A program made the position numbers and the translations under genes. Positions 34,553 to 44,332 of a stretch of 64,000 nt of DNA are shown in pieces. Numbering within the stretch: position 1 is the stretch's first letter; the number at the start of each line of letters is the position of its first letter. The DNA comes from Anaerolineaceae bacterium (GTDB lineage Bacteria > Chloroflexota > Anaerolineae > Anaerolineales > Anaerolineaceae): assembly GCA_002702705.1 (NCBI GenBank), contig PABH01000020.1, positions 182,345-246,344 on the forward strand, given 5' to 3'. The notes under the pieces were generated by a model that saw only the letters and a list, made by a program, of their open reading frames with translations, had not been told where the DNA came from and ran no database searches.

Positions 34553-36106
34553 TTACTTTTTATCAATATAGTAAATTGATCCATCTTTGAGTGAAACAAG
34601 TTTTTCAATATAAACTATTTTTTGCAATTCGGAGATGGAGTATAAGTTTGGATCTTCATCTGAGTTGAACCAAATCAAACATGATTTTTGAGTTGGCCAT
34701 GTTCCATATAAATTTGTTATATCGTCAACTACAATAGAGGAAATGGGTAAAGTAATTTTACTGGGAATTGTTTCTGCGGGAAAATATGCAATGAAATCAA
34801 CAGCTATCGGATTGTTAGTATATATTTGGCAATTATTTACAATTGTTGGGTTTTCAATTAAGTATTTTAATGTGTCATTTGTTAAACTCATTTGAGTATT
34901 GTATCCCAATCGTATTGATGGTAGGTTTTTACGATAATACATTGTTGATGAAATTTGATTGAAAGTAAAAAATAACGAAATCAATAAGGTTGGTAATAAA
35001 TAAAAATATGAAGATAGTTTTGTTTTATTATTTCCTTTTAGTTTACCAACCAATGTGAATATTAATATAGTTGTTGGTATAAATATTGGTGATAAATATC
35101 GATTGTCAATTAATTGCCAAAACGATGATATTGACGAAAGAAGTAAAAAAATAATGTTAACCAATATAAAAGATAATAAAGCGAATTCGAGTGGAGTAAA
35201 GAAAAACTTAATATTTGAAAATTCTCTCATAAAATAACCAATAATAAATCCAACCATCAAAAAGACAAGTGCAATTAAAAATCTGCTTACCGGTATTTCG
35301 CTGGGAAGGAACCATTTTGATAGCGTAATAATCATCGATTGAAAATTTTCAAATAAGGAAAAGCTAGAAAACTGACGTGAACCAGTAAAGGTACCAGTGA
35401 GCAAAAAATTTCTTATAAACCATATTCCAAGTGGTAATGATGATATAAGAATAAAAATAAACGAAAAAACAAATTTATCTTTTCGCTTAATGGTAGATAA
35501 GAGGAAAATCGTGATAATTCCAACTGGAATTAATACAACCCCAATATATCTTGTTAGTATAGCAAAAGCAGATATTACGGAAAAGGATATAAAAATTATT
35601 GTTTGGTGTTTATAGGAAAAAAGGTATAGCAACGAGAAAAATAAAATAATAAAAAAAATAAATAAAGTTTCAGACCATGCCATTGTCGTAACCATATAAA
35701 GAGGTGTTGAAAAAACAATTGTAAGCGAAGCTAAAATAGATAGGATCAAAGAATTTTGAGTTAATTGGTACGTTATAAATCCTGAAAGAAGAATGATAAT
35801 ACTAAAAAGAACTGCATTGAAGACGTTTGCTAATAATAGCGGATCTGTTTGAAATAATAGTCCGAACAACGCGAGGAAGATTGAATATAATGGGGGAAAA
35901 AGAACCAGAGGTGAATTATTATATGTTGTGAACCCCGTGCCTGATAGTAAATTACGTGCTGTCCCTATATATTGAATGGAATCCGGTGATATTCCGATTT
36001 TATATTTTTGAGATGCGTAATAAACTAAAACAAATCCAAGAAAAGATAGAGCCAGTAATAAAATGTAAAAAATTACTCTTGAAAAACGAATCCAGGTTAA
36101 TTTCAT
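34553..36106 (-). CDS. GT-C type membrane glycosyltransferase-like protein
   Basis: The 517 residues have about 11-12 membrane helices. The first outer loop holds ISPDSIQYIGTARNLLSG, with the Asp of the GT-C family (dolichyl or polyprenyl-phosphate-sugar dependent transferases such as ArnT/PMT). The C-terminal part after the last helix (about 400-517) is soluble and outside. The sequence is richer in A and T than its neighbours, including many Ile, Asn and Lys codons, which may reflect transfer or simply membrane composition. ATG 36106 has AAGGAAC upstream. It probably glycosylates an extracellular acceptor; specifics unknown. Stands alone. Confidence 0.72.
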   Translation of the reverse strand: MKLTWIRFSRVIFYILLLALSFLGFVLVYYASQKYKIGISPDSIQYIGTARNLLSGTGFTTYNNSPLVLFPPLYSIFLALFGLLFQTDPLLLANVFNAVLFSIIILLSGFITYQLTQNSLILSILASLTIVFSTPLYMVTTMAWSETLFIFFIILFFSLLYLFSYKHQTIIFISFSVISAFAILTRYIGVVLIPVGIITIFLLSTIKRKDKFVFSFIFILISSLPLGIWFIRNFLLTGTFTGSRQFSSFSLFENFQSMIITLSKWFLPSEIPVSRFLIALVFLMVGFIIGYFMREFSNIKFFFTPLEFALLSFILVNIIFLLLSSISSFWQLIDNRYLSPIFIPTTILIFTLVGKLKGNNKTKLSSYFYLLPTLLISLFFTFNQISSTMYYRKNLPSIRLGYNTQMSLTNDTLKYLIENPTIVNNCQIYTNNPIAVDFIAYFPAETIPSKITLPISSIVVDDITNLYGTWPTQKSCLIWFNSDEDPNLYSISELQKIVYIEKLVSLKDGSIYYIDKK

Positions 36107-36429
36107 CTTGTTCCTTATTCAATGATGGATTTTACTTTAAAGGTACTTTCCCTAAACTTATTAAATTTTATATTGGAAATATCAATCTTTGAATAAATTA
36201 TCATTTGTTTATTTTTAGTAATTTAACGATAATTCTTTAAATTACTAAACAGTGAGTATCAAGAAAGAATAGCTTGAACTTTATATTATAAAAATAAGTT
36301 CCTTATAAAAAAGTGAATATTATGAAATAGATTGTTTTGACAATCGATATAAATTTTTTTAACGAGTATAAAATTTTATATTTACATATATAAAATGGGG
36401 TTAAATAGTTAATAAAAGAAATTTTATTG
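36107..36429. other. 323-nt AT-rich intergenic region, nothing recognised
   Basis: Very AT-rich sequence between the GT-C gene and the tRNA. Only short, unsupported open frames occur. No terminator-type hairpin with a GC-rich stem was seen. Confidence 0.55.
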
Positions 36430-36501
36430 TGGGCCCGGAAGGATTCGAACCTTCGACCGAGCGGTTATGAGCCGCGTGCTCTGCCGCTGAGCTACGAGCC
36501 C
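36430..36501 (-). tRNA. tRNA-Met (anticodon CAU)
   Basis: A cloverleaf can be drawn on the minus strand. The acceptor is GGGCTCG with CGGGCCC (one G-U pair) and discriminator A. The D arm is GCTC...GAGC. The anticodon loop is CTCATAA (anticodon CAT) and the T arm GAAGG-TTCGAAT-CCTTC. CCA is not encoded. A normal elongator-Met is most likely; a lysidine-modified tRNA-Ile(CAU) cannot be excluded from sequence alone. The top anticodon-stem pair 27-43 appears to be a mismatch. Confidence 0.93.
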
Positions 36502-36569
36502 GGTAGAACGATGTGATTATAGCATAGGATCAAAAAAAATGGGAACTTATTTAAACAATTTAAAATAAT

Positions 36570-36593
36570 AAACGGGCGTAAATACGCCCGTTT
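36570..36593 (-). terminator. Hairpin at the end of the transporter-hydroxylase operon
   Basis: Arms AAACGGGCG and CGCCCGTTT, 6-nt loop, 18 nt after the amidohydrolase stop. The T-rich stretch after it on the minus strand (TTTATTATTTT) is interrupted, so termination strength is uncertain. Confidence 0.7.
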
Positions 36594-36611
36594 CGTGTAG
36601 ATGTGCGTTAA

Positions 36612-37817
36612 TTATTTTGCTGTGATTTCTTTCCCGTATTTGATCACATGCAGTGGGGCTTCGTGTGACCATAAAGCTTCCCAAACGGAAGAAGCATTTA
36701 ACACGACCAGGTCGGCATTACCACCTTCAACAAGTTTGTGACCTTGAATATCGAGGGCCTGGGCTGCGTTGGTGGTGATCAAATCATATAATATTTCCAT
36801 TTCTGGTCTGCTGTTCATCCACATCAGATGGGATGCCAGGAATGCTACCTCCAGCATATTATTCCGGCCGTAGGGGTAATAGGCATCAGCAATGTCATCT
36901 TGTCCTAATGCGATCCGTACGCCAGCTTTATAAAGATCTTTGACACGGGCATATAATGGACCAGTTTGTGGGTCTGAGACAACACCGATTTTGGCTCGTT
37001 TTAAAAGATATTCAATCTTCCGGTAATATGGTTCTGCGTATAATGCCATTGCACGACTGTGTTGAGCGGTTACACGGCCTTCCCATCCATTTTTAATGGT
37101 GGTTACGGCTAACATTTCCAGTGTTCGTAAACCTGCATCTCCAGCATCATCAATTAACATGGATATTGGTTTATCGTATTTTTTTGCGATTGCAAACATT
37201 TTATCAATATGTTCTTGAGCATCGGCATCTGTGTATTCGATCCAGGGAATACCACCAACCACATCTGCGCCCAATTTCATTGCTTCCTCAATATAATCTT
37301 CTGCACCTGGGTCACGAACGACACCATCTTGAGGGAATGCAACAACTTGAATCTCTACTTTGTCTTTATATTCTTCTCGGGCTCGGATTAAAGCTTTCAC
37401 ACCTTCTAATTTGGCTTTTGTATCCGTATCTGCAAAAGCGCGGATATGCGTGTTCCCGAACTTTACAGCGAGATCAACCGCTTTGCGTACATTTTCGATA
37501 ATCCATGATTCATCATATTCTTCTTTAACTTTGGCGGCCAGCTCAATGGCGGTCATTGCACCACCCATACTGCCATCGGTGTAGTCACCCATCGCTGCAT
37601 CGTCCATGCGTTTTAGGGTATAAACTTTACATAGATGTAAATGACCATTCACGAAAGACTCGGTAACCAGATTCCCTTTGGCATCAATGGTTTGAGATGC
37701 ATCTTCAGATATTGTTTCCGCGATTTTGGCAACTTTACCATCTTTGATTGCAATTTGAACTGGTTGTCCTTCACTAAACCGCGTTAAAGCATTCTTGATC
37801 AAAATATCATAAGACAT
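36612..37817 (-). CDS. CodA-like amidohydrolase with an altered metal-site residue
   Basis: A TIM-barrel amidohydrolase of the cytosine deaminase/TrzN group, 401 residues. The first metal motif HLH is at 59-61, H253 is in TAQHSRAMAL and the catalytic Asp307 in GQDDIADAYYPYG; these match CodA. The strand that normally gives HVDE (metal His and catalytic Glu) reads SMLIDDAGDAG (219-229), so His is replaced by Leu221 and Glu by Asp. Activity may be changed or lost. It is the last gene of an operon with a nucleoside-type ABC transporter and a molybdenum hydroxylase, so a nucleobase or related N-heterocycle is the likely substrate. A 13-bp hairpin separates it from the iron-sulfur subunit gene. 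Confidence 0.82.
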   Translation of the reverse strand: MSYDILIKNALTRFSEGQPVQIAIKDGKVAKIAETISEDASQTIDAKGNLVTESFVNGHLHLCKVYTLKRMDDAAMGDYTDGSMGGAMTAIELAAKVKEEYDESWIIENVRKAVDLAVKFGNTHIRAFADTDTKAKLEGVKALIRAREEYKDKVEIQVVAFPQDGVVRDPGAEDYIEEAMKLGADVVGGIPWIEYTDADAQEHIDKMFAIAKKYDKPISMLIDDAGDAGLRTLEMLAVTTIKNGWEGRVTAQHSRAMALYAEPYYRKIEYLLKRAKIGVVSDPQTGPLYARVKDLYKAGVRIALGQDDIADAYYPYGRNNMLEVAFLASHLMWMNSRPEMEILYDLITTNAAQALDIQGHKLVEGGNADLVVLNASSVWEALWSHEAPLHVIKYGKEITAK

Positions 37818-37855
37818 GGTTAATACTCTCCTTAATAATTGGGATATTGGGTCTT

Positions 37856-37887
37856 TTACACGGGATGCTTAAAGGCATCCCGTGTAA
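37856..37887 (-). repeat. 13-bp hairpin between the hydroxylase small subunit and amidohydrolase genes
   Basis: Arms TTACACGGGATGC and GCATCCCGTGTAA with loop TTAAAG. The T run lies on the plus-strand side only, so for this minus-strand operon it is an mRNA hairpin rather than a terminator. It may protect the upstream mRNA or lower downstream expression. Confidence 0.65.
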
Positions 37888-37892
37888 TTTTT

Positions 37893-38369
37893 TTACTGTC
37901 GATCTTTTACAAGTTTTTGGGCCATTACAGCGCCATCACGAATGGGTTCGTAACCAGTGCAGCGGCATAAGTGTTTGTTTAAAGCATTCGTAAGGTCCTT
38001 TTCGGAAGCATCAGGGTCGTTTTCAAGCAAACCATAAAGTTCCATCACGATACCTGGTGTACAAAAACCACATTGCACTGCCCCGGATTCTGCGATGGAT
38101 TTTTGGATAGGATGAAGCTCTCCCTCAACGGCAAGCCCTTCTACAGTGAGAATATCAGCTCCGTTTACCTTGCTTATTTTGGTATTGCAGCTTTTGGTTG
38201 CTTTGCCGTTAATTACGACGGTACAGGTACCACAGGTGGCATTATCACAGCCGCGTTTGGTGCCGGTTAAATTTAAAACATCACGGATGACGTCAATCAA
38301 CATCATATCGGGGTCAACCTCGACAGTTGTTGGTTTTCCATTTATGTTGAAGCTAAATTTTTCTACCAT
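37893..38369 (-). CDS. Molybdenum hydroxylase [2Fe-2S] small subunit (XdhC/CoxS type)
   Basis: The electron-transfer subunit of xanthine dehydrogenase-family enzymes, 158 residues. The plant-type ferredoxin cluster is CDNATCGTCTVV with the fourth Cys in KSC. The second, helical domain has CGFCTPG and HLCRCTGYEPI. All eight cluster Cys are present. Its ATG overlaps the large-subunit stop as TAATG. No FAD-binding medium subunit gene lies in the operon, so electrons must leave by another route or to a subunit encoded elsewhere. Confidence 0.95.
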   Translation of the reverse strand: MVEKFSFNINGKPTTVEVDPDMMLIDVIRDVLNLTGTKRGCDNATCGTCTVVINGKATKSCNTKISKVNGADILTVEGLAVEGELHPIQKSIAESGAVQCGFCTPGIVMELYGLLENDPDASEKDLTNALNKHLCRCTGYEPIRDGAVMAQKLVKDRQ

Positions 38370-40699
38370 TATGACTGCTCCTTTTGTCCCTTTTCAGCCA
38401 ACGCTTTCTTAATGATGTCTGGTGTAATCGGGATTTCAAAATAATCCACACCAATCGCATCGTAGATTGCATTTAAAATTGCGGGTGCGGGGCCGATTAC
38501 CGGATGCTCTCCCAAACCTCTTGCCCCAAATGGGCCAATCATTCCCGGATTTTCAACAAAGGTAATGGTTTGTTTTGGGGCCTCTTTGTAAGTTGGCATG
38601 TGATACTTGAAATAATGTGGATTGGTAATGACGCCATTTTCATCAATCTCAACTTTTTCCCAAAGGGTGGCACCGACAGCCATTAAAACACCGCCAAGTA
38701 CAGTTCCGCGAGCTTGTAATGGATTAATTACCTTTCCAACATCGAAGGAAGATGCAAAATGGTCCACAAAGATCTTACCGCTTTTCTTTTCAATTCGAAT
38801 ATCTGCGGCAGTAGCTCCAAAAGTATATTCCACACCAAGGCTTCCCTGACCGTTTTTATCCGGGTTTGAATAACGCGGGAGGCGGGCATCTGAGACAGAT
38901 TGGGCGACTTCACCGATCGTAATACCGTCGCTTGTGATATACCCGCGGGCTATTTCGGAAACGGAAACTCGGATACTTGGATCATTATTGAGGTAAACAT
39001 ACTTGCCATCATATCCTAAGTAATCCACATCGGTTTTTAGAACCTGAGCTGCAGTTTCTTTTAGGATTTTGATTAATTTTTCGGCAGCACGAATAATTGC
39101 CCGGCCGCCTTGAACAGTAAACATTGAACCAATGGTTTGCCATTCATAAGGGGAGAACTGGGTATCAATTTCGGTGTATACTCTAATTTTTTCAGGCGGG
39201 ATTTGTAAAGCCTCACCAGCTACTTGTTTGACAATGGTACGTAACCCTTGACCAACTTCTGCTCCACCCATATTGATAGACACACTGCCATCAATATTCA
39301 TCTTCATGTAACAACCTTTGGTTGAGAAAGGAGCACCTTTTGGAGATTTCATAATTGCGGCAAAACCACGTCCGTAATAGAAATCATCATCTTCTTTGGG
39401 TTTTTCCTGGCTGTAAACCGCTTCCTTGATTTGGTCAACACATTCGAAGATATTCCCATTGGTTTTCCACATGGTTTCACCAAGAGCGTTCACCTTCCCC
39501 TCACAGAGGTAATTCTTTTCACGAAGCTCAAAGGAATCCATATTCAGTTTTCTGGCAAGGATCTCAATCAACCGTTCGGTGGCAAATTGAGCTTCTTGGT
39601 GTCCATAACCACGATACGCACCGACAGGAGGTGTGTTTGTATATACCGTGTGCCCTGTTAAATCACAATGATCAAATTCGTAAGGCCCAGAACAGTTGTG
39701 GGTCGCAGCAATGGTGACGTTTACTGCTGTATCGGCATAAGCTCCGGCAGTATGCAGAACTTTAGATTGTAATGCCACTAATTTACCGTCTTTTTTAGCA
39801 CCCATTTTCATGATCATGCGAATGCCATGACCTAATAAAGAACTGGTAAAATCTTCTTTTCGGCTGGCGACCCATTTTACCGGACGTCCCGGAACAAAAC
39901 TGGCGATGTAAGCGACGGTTTGTTCTACCGTGATATCGGATTTGTAACCAAAACAACCGCCAATATCAGGGATATGGACACGAACATCGGAAATAGGAAC
40001 GCCATATGAATGAGCCATATCTTGACGGATAATAAATGGGCAGATGGAAGATGACCATATTTCAATGGTTTTGTCTTCTTTGAACCAGGCAATTGAGCCG
40101 TGCGGTTCAATTGCTGCACAGGAACCCAGGGGATATAAGAAGTCTCCTTCGACAATTACGTCCGCTTCTTCAAATCCTGCTTCCCCTTTGCCTTTAAGCA
40201 GATGATATTCATTTGCGATATTGGTTCCAGGGATTGGTTTTAATGTCGGTAAGTGCCAAAAGTCTCCATTTTCTTCGTGAATCAGAACTGCGTCTTCTTT
40301 GACAGCATCCCGTGCATCAATGTAAACGGGCAAAGGTTCATATTCCACTTTGATTTTTTCTACCGCATTTTGTGCGTTAAATGGTGAATCTGCCACAACC
40401 GCAGCAACTGGTTCGCCGATATATCGAACACGGTCAATTGCCATCGGTACGAGATCTTTAATATTATCCCCATAACGGAATTGACATCCTTTGCCCGTGA
40501 CAACTTTAACCACACCAGGCATTTTTTCCGCTTCACTCGTATCAATATTTAATATTTTTGCATGAGCCGTTTCAGGCCTTTTAATTGCTGCATATAACAT
40601 TCCCGGAAGTCGAATATCGTCCAGGTAAATTGCTTTACCCGTAACTTTGCTGATCGCATCCGGACGAACATAACTTTTACCAATATATTTATATTCCAT
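38369..40699 (-). CDS. Molybdenum hydroxylase molybdopterin-binding large subunit (xanthine dehydrogenase family)
   Basis: The catalytic subunit hydroxylating an N-heterocycle or aldehyde at a molybdopterin site; 776 residues, full length. Landmarks in order: an N-terminal VTGKAIYLDDIRLPGML block, IPDIGGCFGYKS, the GAYRGYGHQEAQFATER motif, GGAEVGQGLRTIVKQVAG, and the catalytic Glu in GARGLGEHPVIGPAPA near the C-terminus. AAGGAGTAT precedes the ATG. The context (nucleoside-type ABC transporter upstream, CodA-like enzyme downstream) suggests a purine or related substrate; aldehydes and nicotinate cannot be excluded. Whether it carries the labile selenium seen in some family members is unknown, though SelD is encoded in this genome. 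Confidence 0.93.
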   Translation of the reverse strand: MEYKYIGKSYVRPDAISKVTGKAIYLDDIRLPGMLYAAIKRPETAHAKILNIDTSEAEKMPGVVKVVTGKGCQFRYGDNIKDLVPMAIDRVRYIGEPVAAVVADSPFNAQNAVEKIKVEYEPLPVYIDARDAVKEDAVLIHEENGDFWHLPTLKPIPGTNIANEYHLLKGKGEAGFEEADVIVEGDFLYPLGSCAAIEPHGSIAWFKEDKTIEIWSSSICPFIIRQDMAHSYGVPISDVRVHIPDIGGCFGYKSDITVEQTVAYIASFVPGRPVKWVASRKEDFTSSLLGHGIRMIMKMGAKKDGKLVALQSKVLHTAGAYADTAVNVTIAATHNCSGPYEFDHCDLTGHTVYTNTPPVGAYRGYGHQEAQFATERLIEILARKLNMDSFELREKNYLCEGKVNALGETMWKTNGNIFECVDQIKEAVYSQEKPKEDDDFYYGRGFAAIMKSPKGAPFSTKGCYMKMNIDGSVSINMGGAEVGQGLRTIVKQVAGEALQIPPEKIRVYTEIDTQFSPYEWQTIGSMFTVQGGRAIIRAAEKLIKILKETAAQVLKTDVDYLGYDGKYVYLNNDPSIRVSVSEIARGYITSDGITIGEVAQSVSDARLPRYSNPDKNGQGSLGVEYTFGATAADIRIEKKSGKIFVDHFASSFDVGKVINPLQARGTVLGGVLMAVGATLWEKVEIDENGVITNPHYFKYHMPTYKEAPKQTITFVENPGMIGPFGARGLGEHPVIGPAPAILNAIYDAIGVDYFEIPITPDIIKKALAEKGQKEQS

Positions 40700-40734
40700 A
40701 CCATACTCCTTAATTTAATAAAGGAAGAATTGTT

Positions 40735-41655
40735 TTATTCTCGTTTGTAAGGCTTCAATAAAGCCGCCGGGTATGATGCATTTCGTCCTGCTAAGACCAA
40801 CGCGATGATGGTAACAATGTAGGGGAGGGCTAAAAATGTCTCATAGGGAATGGGCAATTGTAATCCCATTGCTTGTAAACGAAGCTGGAGTGCATTTGTT
40901 CCACCAAAGATGAGTGCGCCAATCATAACGCGAATTGGATCCCAATTGCCAAAAATAACAATCGCGATAGCAACCCAGCCTCTACCAGAGATGATGCCGT
41001 GGGAAAAAGCGCCTAAACTTGCAAGAGATAAAAAGGCTCCACCAGCAGCCATTAGTCCACCACCGATACCCAAGGTAAGGTACCGAATAAGGTATACACT
41101 CACACCAGCTGCATCTAATGCTTCCGGGTTTTCACCGACTGCACGGATATTTAAACCAAACCGGGTTCGGTATAAAATCCACCAGGCTAAGGGAATGATC
41201 ACCAAAAAAGTGACATATGTGAGGAAATACTGCTGCGTAATTGGCCCGATAATCGGTATATCATTAAATGGTGTTAATTGTTGAAATGGCTCGATGGATG
41301 GAGGTGTAGAGCGTCCTCCGTAAACCAATCGAAATAGGTACAACGATAAACCAGTTAAGAGCAATGTGATACCTAAACCGGAGACATGTTGGTTTACACC
41401 CAATGATACGGATAACAAGCCCATTAATATTCCGGACAGAACTCCGCTCAAGATAGCCACAAGAAAACCGATCCAGAGGGAGCCGGATGCATCGGCTACA
41501 AAAAAGCCAACAAAAGCACCAAAAAACATGATGCCTTCAATACCAAGATTAAGAATTCCAGCGCGCTCTGTAAATGTTTCCCCGATTGCGGCTAACAGGA
41601 TGGGTGTGGAAACTCTTAATGTGGCTGCAATTAAATTTACAAGGAACAATTCCAT
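40735..41655 (-). CDS. ABC transporter permease, nucleoside/BMP type
   Basis: The second permease of a BMP-type importer. The 306 residues hold about eight to nine helices with the family block ERAGILNLGIEGIMFFGAF (about 30-48) and RAVGENPEALDAAGVSVYLIRY. ATG 41655 has GGAG 6 nt upstream and overlaps the previous stop as TGATG; a GTG one codon earlier is the alternative. Partners are the preceding permease, the double ATPase and the binding lipoprotein. Substrates of the family are nucleosides, bases or sugars. Confidence 0.92.
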   Translation of the reverse strand: MELFLVNLIAATLRVSTPILLAAIGETFTERAGILNLGIEGIMFFGAFVGFFVADASGSLWIGFLVAILSGVLSGILMGLLSVSLGVNQHVSGLGITLLLTGLSLYLFRLVYGGRSTPPSIEPFQQLTPFNDIPIIGPITQQYFLTYVTFLVIIPLAWWILYRTRFGLNIRAVGENPEALDAAGVSVYLIRYLTLGIGGGLMAAGGAFLSLASLGAFSHGIISGRGWVAIAIVIFGNWDPIRVMIGALIFGGTNALQLRLQAMGLQLPIPYETFLALPYIVTIIALVLAGRNASYPAALLKPYKRE

Positions 41656-42722
41656 CACATTCTCCTGATCTTATATCTTTGGAGCAATAACATACCTAAA
41701 GCAACAAGTAACATTGTTGCTTGAGTGATTTCACCCAAATAAACAGGCACTCCGAGTGCACGACTGACAGTTTGAGCGCCGGCATCCACCAAGCCAAAGA
41801 AAATGGCGGCAAGACCAACGCCAAATGCATTCAAAGATCCTAATGTGGCAATAATTACACCCGTATAGCCATATCCGGGTGAAAGTTCACCAATTAAATG
41901 GAATTGGATGCCAGCAACTTCGGCAACACCTGCAACACCAGCAACCCCACCACTAACCAATGCTGCGATAAGGATTGTTTTATTCACACTGATGCCGGCA
42001 AATTTGGCGGCTGGTTTTCCAAGGCCTACGGCTCGCATTTTTAAACCAAAGGATGTGCGGGTCATGATGATCCAAAGAATGAGAATGGCAGCAATGGCGA
42101 TTACAAATCCAAAATTTAAGCGTGAGCGGGGGACAATCTTAAAAAACATCGCTGTTGGCGAAATTTCTGGAGATTGGGGCCAACCCGAGGCAGGATCACG
42201 CCAGGGACCGTTTAATAAGGCACTGACGATGTAAGCCATAATAGAATTCATTAATAAGGTCGTCACAACTTCATCTACAGCAAGTTTTATCTTAAGAAGG
42301 GCAGGAATCAGAGCCCACGCCATTCCTGCAATAAAACCGCCCAAAATCATAACTGGAATTGCAATAATGGCTGGAACGCCATGCAGAGCAACCCCTAAGC
42401 CCGCTGCGGCGATTGCACCAGCATACAATTGGCCTTCTGCACCAATATTGTAGTATCCTGTCGCAAAAGCAAATGTGACGGCTACACCGGTTAATATTAA
42501 TGGTGTTGCTTTGACCAAAATTTCAAGGGTTGATACACGGCTTCCCAGTGGAGCAAATAAGAAGTAGTAATAGGTTTCAAAAGGGTTGGCATTGCTTAAC
42601 AAAATCAACCCTGATGTGATGATAAAAGTACCTATTAATGCTAGAACTGGAATGGCTGGTTTTACCCAGAATGGCGGTGTATCGGTTTTAACTAAGCGGA
42701 GTTTCTTTTTTGTCATTGCCAT
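41655..42722 (-). CDS. ABC transporter permease, nucleoside/BMP type
   Basis: The first permease of the importer, 355 residues, with about ten membrane helices. Conserved features are TGYYNIGAEGQLYAGAI (near 90-106), LKIKLAVDEVVTTLLMNSI and MRAVGLGKPAAKFAGISV. It has a basic cytoplasmic N-terminus (MAMTKKKLRLVK). Its start is 4 nt after the ATPase gene stop, so the two are co-translated. Heterodimer with the following permease is expected. Confidence 0.92.
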   Translation of the reverse strand: MAMTKKKLRLVKTDTPPFWVKPAIPVLALIGTFIITSGLILLSNANPFETYYYFLFAPLGSRVSTLEILVKATPLILTGVAVTFAFATGYYNIGAEGQLYAGAIAAAGLGVALHGVPAIIAIPVMILGGFIAGMAWALIPALLKIKLAVDEVVTTLLMNSIMAYIVSALLNGPWRDPASGWPQSPEISPTAMFFKIVPRSRLNFGFVIAIAAILILWIIMTRTSFGLKMRAVGLGKPAAKFAGISVNKTILIAALVSGGVAGVAGVAEVAGIQFHLIGELSPGYGYTGVIIATLGSLNAFGVGLAAIFFGLVDAGAQTVSRALGVPVYLGEITQATMLLVALGMLLLQRYKIRRM

Positions 42723-42726
42723 AATG

Positions 42727-44220
42727 TTAATTCTCCTTTACGGCCCCGGACATTAACAAACCGAGGCGTTCGGGGGTGGCTTCGTGGGCGGGTAAAATGC
42801 CAACGATTTCACCTTCGTAAATGACAGCGATGCGATCTGATACCGAAAGAATTTCATCTAAATCCTCCGATATCATAATGACACCAGCTCCGCGTTTACT
42901 TTGTTTAATGAGTTGTTCACGCACATAGTCAGTTGCACCAACATCTAATCCACGTGTTGGTTGGGGAGCGATTACAACTTTAGGCTCTCGTGACAATACC
43001 CGAGCCAGTAGAACTTTTTGCATATTTCCACCGGAAAGGGTTCGAATCATATCATTCGGTTTCGCTTTGATTTGGAATTGTTTAATTAAATCTTCAGCAT
43101 TTTTCCGAATGGCTTTTCGATCTAAAATACCGTTATTAGAATATTCATCCAGATATTCAAGGGCTAAATTTTCGTAAACCGAGAGATCTCCAACCACACC
43201 TTCGTGGCGATCTTCAGGTACACGTCCCATTCCTGCCTTGGTGAATTCTGCCGGATTTTTTCCAATTAGATTTACACCGTCAAGAATGATTTCACCTGAA
43301 CTAACCGGACGAACACCGCATAAAGTCTCTGCAAGTTCAGATTGCCCATTTCCACCTACACCTGCAATGCCAAGAATTTCTCCGGCATGAATGGTGAGGT
43401 TTATATTTTTTAAGCAATCTAAACCCTGGTTGTCTAATGCGGAAAGATTTTTTATTTCCAATAAAATGTCATCAGATGAAGTATTTACCTCACGTTTTAC
43501 GCCAAACGCTTCTCTTCCAACCATCATAGCTGCAAGTTGGTTTTGCGTAACATCTGCTGTATTTACGGTTCCAAAGGATTTTCCATCTCTTAAGACGGTA
43601 ACCCGGTTCGTAATTTTGGTAACCTCATCCAATTTATGACTGATAAAGATTACAGAAAGGTCTTCTTTACACAGCCGAGTAAGGGTTTCAAATAAAACAT
43701 CAACTTCCTGGGGAATTAGGACCGCGGTCGGTTCATCCAGGATTAATACACGAGCATTACGGAATAATGCCTTTAATATTTCAACACGTTGGCGTTGACC
43801 AACTGAAAGGTGACGGACCAAGGATTTGGGGTTGATATCCAGTCCAAATTGTTCTGCCGCTTCGCCCACTTTTTTTTCAATCGATGCCCGGTCGATGACG
43901 AAACGATCGTTATACCCAAGAATTACATTTTCTGCTACGGTCATTGGAGGTACGAGAGCAAAGTGTTGTGTGACCATGCCGATACCATTGGCAATTGCAT
44001 CTTTCGGGGAATTGATTACAATTTTTTTCCCGTTAATGAGGATATCACCGCTGGTTTGTTGGTATAACCCATACAGAATGCGCATCAGCGTAGTTTTGCC
44101 TGCGCCATTTTCACCCAATAATGCGTGAATTTCACCTTTACGGAGTTCAAAGTCAACATTGTCATTTGCAGTGAGATCACCAAATTGTTTGGTGATGTTT
44201 TTCATTTCAACAATGTTCAT
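42727..44220 (-). CDS. ABC transporter ATP-binding protein, two fused ABC domains
   Basis: The energising subunit of the nucleoside-type importer, 497 residues. Domain 1 is complete: Walker A GENGAGKTT, signature LSVGQRQR, Walker B VLILDEPTA. Domain 2 has a changed Walker A (GVGGNGQSE), a good signature LSGGNMQK, and a Walker B with APQPT in place of DEPT. Such asymmetry is usual for this family, with one consensus and one degenerate site. A 13-bp hairpin lies just before its ribosome site. Confidence 0.94.
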   Translation of the reverse strand: MNIVEMKNITKQFGDLTANDNVDFELRKGEIHALLGENGAGKTTLMRILYGLYQQTSGDILINGKKIVINSPKDAIANGIGMVTQHFALVPPMTVAENVILGYNDRFVIDRASIEKKVGEAAEQFGLDINPKSLVRHLSVGQRQRVEILKALFRNARVLILDEPTAVLIPQEVDVLFETLTRLCKEDLSVIFISHKLDEVTKITNRVTVLRDGKSFGTVNTADVTQNQLAAMMVGREAFGVKREVNTSSDDILLEIKNLSALDNQGLDCLKNINLTIHAGEILGIAGVGGNGQSELAETLCGVRPVSSGEIILDGVNLIGKNPAEFTKAGMGRVPEDRHEGVVGDLSVYENLALEYLDEYSNNGILDRKAIRKNAEDLIKQFQIKAKPNDMIRTLSGGNMQKVLLARVLSREPKVVIAPQPTRGLDVGATDYVREQLIKQSKRGAGVIMISEDLDEILSVSDRIAVIYEGEIVGILPAHEATPERLGLLMSGAVKEN

Positions 44221-44235
44221 GCTATCTCCGAGAAA

Positions 44236-44269
44236 TTTCCCTCGCTGATCATTTGGTCAGCGAGGGAAA
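44236..44269 (-). repeat. 13-bp GC-rich hairpin between the BMP lipoprotein and ATPase genes
   Basis: Arms TTTCCCTCGCTGA and TCAGCGAGGGAAA, 8-nt loop, in the 112-nt gap after the binding-protein stop, 16 nt before the ATPase ATG. No T run follows. Likely keeps the binding-protein mRNA more abundant than the rest of the operon. Confidence 0.7.
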
Positions 44270-44332
44270 GATTGGGTCTAAAAGATACTGTCAAATGAAT
44301 GTGGGAAAGCTTTGACAGTAGTTAACACAATA

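Noticed and set aside
37856..37887. Intrinsic terminator of a plus-strand gene
   Set aside because: The T run is on the plus-strand side, but no plus-strand gene lies upstream; in the minus-strand operon it works as an internal hairpin.
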